Position numbers and translations under genes: made by a program | Shown here: one piece after another, positions 59,901 to 64,000 of the stretch | Numbering within the stretch: position 1 is the first letter of the stretch | Layout: each line of letters begins with the position of its first letter | The notes under the pieces: model-generated | Database searches by the model: none | Seen by the model: the letters and a program-made list of their open reading frames with translations, nothing else | Told to the model about the DNA's origin: nothing | Assembly: GCF_025264685.1 (NCBI RefSeq) | Contig: NZ_CP073721.1 | Span: 2,967,001 to 3,031,000 of the forward strand | Source of the DNA: Dactylosporangium roseum | GTDB taxonomy: Bacteria; Actinomycetota; Actinomycetes; Mycobacteriales; Micromonosporaceae | Length of the DNA: 64,000 nt | Direction of reading: 5' to 3'

Positions 59901-62900
59901 GCGGACCCCGCTCCTGCTCCCCGCGGCCGGAGGCGTCGACGTCCAGGTCGCCGTCGGCGTCCCCGAGGAGGACGGCGGACGCGCGATGGTGATCTACTCG
60001 CGCCTTGAAGACGAGGACGCATGGGTACGGCACGCCACCGGGACGCTCGCCCGCGCAGCGGATGCCCCACCCGCTGACACCGTCACGCCCTGGCCGCCGA
60101 ACGACGCCGGCGAGATCGACGTCCCGCTGCTCTACTCCCGCCTGGCCGAGCAGGGCTACAGCTACGGCCCGGCCTTCCGCGGTGTCCACGCCGCGTGGCG
60201 TCGCGGCGACGAGCTCTTCGCCGACGTGCGTCTGGACTCCGCGCAGCACGGCGACACCCGTTCCTACGTCGCTCACCCGGCGCTGCTCGATGCCGCCCTC
60301 CACACGATCGACGAGCTCTACCTCGCGGACGGCCCGGCGGTACGACTGCCCTTCTCCTTCGGCGACGTGCGCGTGCACGCCACCCGCGGCCCCTCCCGGC
60401 TGCGCGTCCAGATCACCCAAACCGGCCCGGACGAGTTCACCCTGCGGCTGACCGACTACGGCGGCGCACCGGTGCTCACCATCGGCCGTCTGCGCATGCG
60501 GGCCATGCCGATCGGCCAGTGGGCGGGCCTTCGCCGCCCCGCGCCCACCAACCTCTACAGCCTCGCCTGGCGGCCGATGCGGGCGATGCCTGAGGTCGCC
60601 TCCCCGGCGGGGGACTGGGCGGTCATCGGGCACCACGACCTAGGTCTCGCGGACGTGCCGACGCACCCCGGCCTGGCGGCGTTGCGGGCGTCGATCGCGG
60701 CCGGGCACCCGGCGCCGAGCGTGGTCATCGTGGACTGCCCGGCCGCAGCCGCCGGCGACGACGTGCCCGCGCAGGTCCGCTCCGTCACCGCCCACGTGCT
60801 CACCGTGCTCCAGGAATGGCTGGCGGACGAGCGGCTCGGGACGGCCCGCCTGGTGATAGCGACCAGGGGAGCGGCCGCCGAGCCTCCGGACCCGGTGACC
60901 GCACCCGTCTGGGGCCTCGTCCGCGCGGCACAGGCCGAACACCCCGACCGGATAGCCCTGCTCGACCTGGACGAGCGGGCCGCTCCCGGCGTCCTGCGGG
61001 CCGCCGTCGCGGCGGGAGAGCCGCAGGCCGCGGTCCAGGCCGGCACCATCGTCGTGCCCCGCCTGGTCGAGACGCGCATCGACTCCGGCGTCGCGCCGCC
61101 TCCGCTCGACCCGGACGGCACCGTCCTGGTCACCGGCGGCACCGGAGCGCTCGGCCGCGCGGTGGCCCGGCACCTCGTGACCGCGCACGGCGTGCGCCAC
61201 CTGCTGCTCGCCAGCCGCCGCGGCGGCTCCGTGGCGGTGGAGGAGGAACTGGGCGGGCTGGACGCGGACATCCGCACCGCCGCGTGCGACGTCACCGACG
61301 AAGCGGCGCTGTCCGCCTTGCTCGACTCGATACCCGCGGAGCACCCGCTGACCGCCGTCATCCACGCCGCCGGGGTCGTCGACGACGGTGTGCTCACGTC
61401 GCTGACTCCGGCGCGCCTCGACACCGTCTTCGCCCCCAAGGTCGATGGGGCCTGGCATCTGCACCGCCTCACCCGGCGGCACGACCTCACCGCATTCGTG
61501 CTGTTCTCCTCGGCGGCCGGCGTCATCGGCAGCGCCGGCCAGGGCAACTACGCCGCCGCCAACACGTTCCTCGACGCGCTGGCCGCGCACCGTCGGGCCG
61601 AAGGGCGGCCGGCGACGTCGCTCGCCTGGGGACGCTGGGCGGCCGACGGCGGCATGGCGGACGACATTGCCGCAACCGACTCGGCCCGCATCGCCCGCTC
61701 GGGGATCGCCACCATGACCCTCGAGCAGGGACTCGCTTTGCTTGACGCGGCGCTGGGCACCGACGAGCCGGCCCTGCTGACGGCCCGGCTCGATCAGGTC
61801 GCACTGCGGGCCGAGGACGCCGCCGAGTCGCTGTCGCCTGTCCTGCGCGACCTGGCGCACCCGTCGGCACCGGTCCGGGCGCGGCCCGCGGTCACCTCGT
61901 GGTCCGACCGTCTCGCGGCGCTGCCGGAGGCCGAACGGGACCCCGCCATCCGCGACATCGTCCGGGAGCAGCTCGCGACGGTCCTGGCCCACTCGAGCCC
62001 GGAGAGCATCGACCTGGCCCGGGCGTTCCAAGACCTCGGCTTCGACTCCCTGACCGGGCTGGAGTTCCGCAACGGGCTCGCCGCGGCGGTGGGCATCCCC
62101 CTGCCCGCCACCGCGATCTTCGACCATCCCACGCCCGCGGCGCTGGTCCGCTACCTGCGTGCCCGCCTGCCCGGCGCGGCCACCGCAAGATCCGTCCCCG
62201 CGCCCGCGCCGATCCCACCCGACGAGCCGGTGGCGATCGTGGGGATGGCGTGCCGGTACCCGGGCGGGGTTGACTCGCCGGAGGGCCTGTGGGACCTGGT
62301 GGCCGGTGGCGTCGACGCGGTGGGGGAGTTCCCGAGCAACCGCGGCTGGGAGCTGGGGGAGCTGTTCGATCCGGACCCGGATCGTGCGGGTTGCAGCTAT
62401 GTGCGTGCGGGCGGGTTTCTGCACGACGCGGATCAGTTCGACGCCGGGTTCTTCGGTGTCAGCCCGCGTGAGGCGTTGGCGATGGACCCGCAGCAGCGGT
62501 TGCTGTTGGAGACGGCGTGGCAGGCGTTGGAGCGGTCGGGTATCGCCCCGGCGACGCTGCGCGGCACCCCGACCGGCGTCTACGTCGGTGTCATGTACGA
62601 CGACTACGGCAGCCGCTTCCTGGGCCGGATACCGGCCGAGGTCGAGGGCCGCCTGATGCCCGGCAGCCTGCCGAGCGTCGTGTCCGGTCGCCTGGCATAC
62701 ACGTTCGGCTTCGAGGGTCCGGCGTTGACGGTGGACACGGCGTGCTCGTCGTCGCTGGTGGCGATGCATCTGGCGGGTCAGGCGCTGCGGCAGGGGGAGT
62801 GCACGCTCGCGCTGGCCGGCGGGGTGACCGTGATGGCCACACCGAACACCTTCGTGGAGTTCTCGCGGCAGCGGGGGTTGGCCGGTGACGGGCGGTGCAA

Positions 62901-64000
62901 GGCGTTCGCGGCGTCGGCCGATGGTACGGGCTGGGCCGAGGGGGTCGGTGTGGTGGTGTTGGAGCGGTTGTCCGATGCGCGGCGTCTTGGTCATCGGGTT
63001 CTGGCGGTGGTGCGTGGGTCGGCGGTCAACCAGGACGGGGCCAGCAATGGCTTGACCGCTCCGAACGGTCCTGCCCAGGAACGTGTCATCCGTCAGGCGT
63101 TGGCGAATGCGCGGTTGTCGCCGGCGGAGGTTGATGTGGTCGAGGCGCATGGGACCGGTACGACGTTGGGTGATCCGATCGAGGCGAACGCTCTGCTGAG
63201 TACGTATGGGCAGGACCGGTCGGGTGGCGCGCCGTTGTGGCTTGGTTCGATCAAGTCGAATATCGGGCATACGCAGGCTGCGGCCGGTGTCGCTGGGGTG
63301 ATCAAGATGGTGATGGCGATGCGGTGGGGGAGGTTGCCGGCCACGCTGCATGTGGATGCGCCGAGTCCGCATGTGGACTGGTCCGCGGGTGCGGTGCGGT
63401 TGCTGACCGAGGCGCGGCGGTGGCCGCGGGTGGATCGCCCGCGGCGGGCCGGGATCTCCTCGTTCGGCATCTCCGGCACCAACGCCCACCTCATCCTCGA
63501 ACAGGGTCCCGAGCAACCCGAGCGGTCACCGTCACCGGCCACCGACCCACCGTTGCCCTGGACCATCAGCGGCCGCGACCAGCAAGCCCTGCGAGCACAG
63601 GCCCACCAGCTCGCCGGACACCTCACCACCCACGCCGAGCAGAGCGCCAGCGACATCGCCTGGTCGCTGATCACCACCCGCGCGGTGTTCGAGCACCGGG
63701 CAGCCATCCTGAGCCGGGACCCGCGGGCGGCGCTCTCGGCGCTGGCCCGGGGTGAGGCACATCCGGACGTGGTGACCGGCCAGGCACCGCCGGCCGGCCC
63801 CGGCCCCGTCCTGGTGTTCCCCGGCCAAGGATCACAGTGGGCCGGCATGGGCGCCCGACTGCTGGAGGACTCCCCCGTCTTCGCGGCCCGGATCAACGAC
63901 TGCGAACAAGCCCTGAGCCCCTACGTCGACTGGTCGCTGACCGACATGCTGCGCGGCGACGGCACCGAACTGACCCGGGTCGACGTCGTGCAACCGGTCC
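56929..64000 (+). CDS. Type I PKS, partial: KS-AT(malonyl)-DH-KR-ACP-KS-AT(methylmalonyl)...
   Basis: The frame is open from the ATG at 56929 to the window end, about 2,357 residues. First module: KS (Cys near 203 in TIDTACSSS), AT with GHSVGE near 650 and SHAFH near 752, the malonyl signature and the only one in the window; DH ([12 protein letters not shown] near 954, LLDAALH near 1121); KR (TGGTGALG near 1402, VDD B-type motif, Tyr near 1541); ACP (GFDSL near 1707). It should give an unbranched alkene. Second module: KS from about 1764 (Cys near 1938) and the start of an AT ([17 protein letters not shown]), probably methylmalonyl. The second KS is nearly identical to one in the loading PKS. 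The rest lies outside the window. Confidence 0.94.
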   Translation, partial: MVSQQKLVDYLRRVTTELHDALRRLDAAEQRDAEPIAVVAMACRFPGQVRSPEDLWDLVGSGGDAIGAFPADRGWDTDRLFHPDPGHPGTSVATEGGFLDDATLFDPEFFGLSPREAVTLDPQQRQLLEVSWELLERAGIVPAALKGSRTGVYVGTALPGFGAPHVDHAAEGHLITGNAPSVLSGRVAYTLGLEGPALTIDTACSSSLVAVHLACTALRRGECTMALAGGVTVMALPSVFTEFSRQRGLAPDGRCKPFAAAADGTGFSEGVGLVLLERLSQARRAGHDVLALIRGSAVNSDGASNGLTAPNGPAQQRVIRQALESARLSATDVDAVEAHGTGTRLGDPIEARALLAEYGRGRGDDQPLRLGAVKSNLGHTQGAAGIAGLIKMVLALRNEHLPATLHVDRPTPDVDWDSGAVRLLTEPVPWPRGARPRRAAVSSFGISGTNAHLIIEEPPDPEPAPPPSAPALVAWPLSGRTPQALTAQAEALVRHLAAHPEADPAAVSFALSRTRTPFEHRAVLLGDRRDELHAGLAALAGEGRHRGLTRSGRAVRDGDTAVLFTGQGSQRPGMGQELWRAYPPFADAFDAACAHLDPLLGRSVRDLVCAPDEGELDRTRFAQAALFALEVALFRLAESAGITPGYLSGHSVGELVAAHVAGVLSLEDACTLVAARGSLMQSLPAGGAMAAVQATESEVRPLLAEREDRVSLAAVNGPASVVVSGAQRDVEEIAARLRGMGRKTRRLRVSHAFHSPLLDPMLDEFREVARALSYAPPRIPVVSNLTGELAEFEQLGDPEYWVRHVRQPVRFGDGVRTLNAEGVTRYLELGPAPVLTVMAQECLSAEQPAPATFVAALREGHPECRTFLTALAGLHVDGATADFAALLPSGARAVALPTYRFQRRHFRRPNPDGAAPTAAGVHAADHPLLATAVESATGDLLLTGHLSVRVHAWLADHDIAGAVPLPATAFLELALAAAAKARCDRIEDLALRTPLLLPAAGGVDVQVAVGVPEEDGGRAMVIYSRLEDEDAWVRHATGTLARAADAPPADTVTPWPPNDAGEIDVPLLYSRLAEQGYSYGPAFRGVHAAWRRGDELFADVRLDSAQHGDTRSYVAHPALLDAALHTIDELYLADGPAVRLPFSFGDVRVHATRGPSRLRVQITQTGPDEFTLRLTDYGGAPVLTIGRLRMRAMPIGQWAGLRRPAPTNLYSLAWRPMRAMPEVASPAGDWAVIGHHDLGLADVPTHPGLAALRASIAAGHPAPSVVIVDCPAAAAGDDVPAQVRSVTAHVLTVLQEWLADERLGTARLVIATRGAAAEPPDPVTAPVWGLVRAAQAEHPDRIALLDLDERAAPGVLRAAVAAGEPQAAVQAGTIVVPRLVETRIDSGVAPPPLDPDGTVLVTGGTGALGRAVARHLVTAHGVRHLLLASRRGGSVAVEEELGGLDADIRTAACDVTDEAALSALLDSIPAEHPLTAVIHAAGVVDDGVLTSLTPARLDTVFAPKVDGAWHLHRLTRRHDLTAFVLFSSAAGVIGSAGQGNYAAANTFLDALAAHRRAEGRPATSLAWGRWAADGGMADDIAATDSARIARSGIATMTLEQGLALLDAALGTDEPALLTARLDQVALRAEDAAESLSPVLRDLAHPSAPVRARPAVTSWSDRLAALPEAERDPAIRDIVREQLATVLAHSSPESIDLARAFQDLGFDSLTGLEFRNGLAAAVGIPLPATAIFDHPTPAALVRYLRARLPGAATARSVPAPAPIPPDEPVAIVGMACRYPGGVDSPEGLWDLVAGGVDAVGEFPSNRGWELGELFDPDPDRAGCSYVRAGGFLHDADQFDAGFFGVSPREALAMDPQQRLLLETAWQALERSGIAPATLRGTPTGVYVGVMYDDYGSRFLGRIPAEVEGRLMPGSLPSVVSGRLAYTFGFEGPALTVDTACSSSLVAMHLAGQALRQGECTLALAGGVTVMATPNTFVEFSRQRGLAGDGRCKAFAASADGTGWAEGVGVVVLERLSDARRLGHRVLAVVRGSAVNQDGASNGLTAPNGPAQERVIRQALANARLSPAEVDVVEAHGTGTTLGDPIEANALLSTYGQDRSGGAPLWLGSIKSNIGHTQAAAGVAGVIKMVMAMRWGRLPATLHVDAPSPHVDWSAGAVRLLTEARRWPRVDRPRRAGISSFGISGTNAHLILEQGPEQPERSPSPATDPPLPWTISGRDQQALRAQAHQLAGHLTTHAEQSASDIAWSLITTRAVFEHRAAILSRDPRAALSALARGEAHPDVVTGQAPPAGPGPVLVFPGQGSQWAGMGARLLEDSPVFAARINDCEQALSPYVDWSLTDMLRGDGTELTRVDVVQPV
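62702..63509 (+). repeat. 0.8-kb KS segment nearly identical to 47101-47908
   Basis: Second copy of the repeated KS segment, inside the second module of the last PKS. Its upstream loop contains [12 protein letters not shown], which is missing from the other copy. A pair like this is a ready substrate for homologous recombination that would delete the 15.6 kb between the copies. Confidence 0.9.

Overview
The window is about 64 kb of very GC-rich DNA with actinomycete-style codon use, GTG/TTG starts and giant modular type I polyketide synthase (PKS) genes. It is almost wholly one secondary-metabolite gene cluster, cut at both ends: a PKS C-terminus enters at base 1 and a PKS gene is open at base 64000. 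The genus cannot be told from the sequence. No rRNA, tRNA, CRISPR array or insertion sequence was seen.

Layout. (1) 1-5105, plus strand: the tail of one PKS and a complete one-module PKS with a dead ketoreductase. (2) 5106-21033, minus strand: an operon of a one-module PKS, a two-module PKS and two small SnoaL-fold proteins resembling polyether epoxide hydrolases. (3) 21226-26653, plus strand: two tandem duplicate P450s, a methyltransferase, and a methyltransferase fused to a third P450. (4) 26691-28475, minus strand: an alpha/beta hydrolase and a methyltransferase. (5) 28665-32801, plus strand: a MonCI/LasC-type flavin epoxidase, a free-standing KS with a dead AT, and a discrete ACP (KSX/ACPX-like). 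(6) 32860-39957, minus strand: a pyrrole-2-carboxylate cassette (KASIII-like acyltransferase, prolyl-S-carrier dehydrogenase, carrier protein, flavin halogenase, B12/radical-SAM methylase, prolyl-AMP ligase). (7) 40026-43754: a secreted hydrolase, an ABC exporter and a divergent TetR regulator. (8) 43848-64000, plus strand: the PKS assembly-line start (KSQ loading module) and the following modules.

How it works together (inference). PKS proteins beginning with the KSQ loading module at 43848 build a mostly methylmalonyl-derived chain. The chain is probably handed to the discrete KS/ACP pair, epoxidised by the flavin enzyme and closed to cyclic ethers by the two SnoaL-like hydrolases, as in monensin, nanchangmycin and lasalocid pathways. 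P450s and methyltransferases decorate it. Separately, L-proline is activated, oxidised to pyrrole-2-carboxyl on a carrier protein, probably chlorinated and C-methylated (a CloN6-type enzyme is present), and attached by an acyltransferase. The predicted product is a polyether-type polyketide carrying a halogenated methylpyrrole acyl group. I do not recognise this combination as a described compound, and it is the main finding. A shared promoter box of the form GGGt(N)nCTTTAGC precedes most operons and ties the regions into one regulon.
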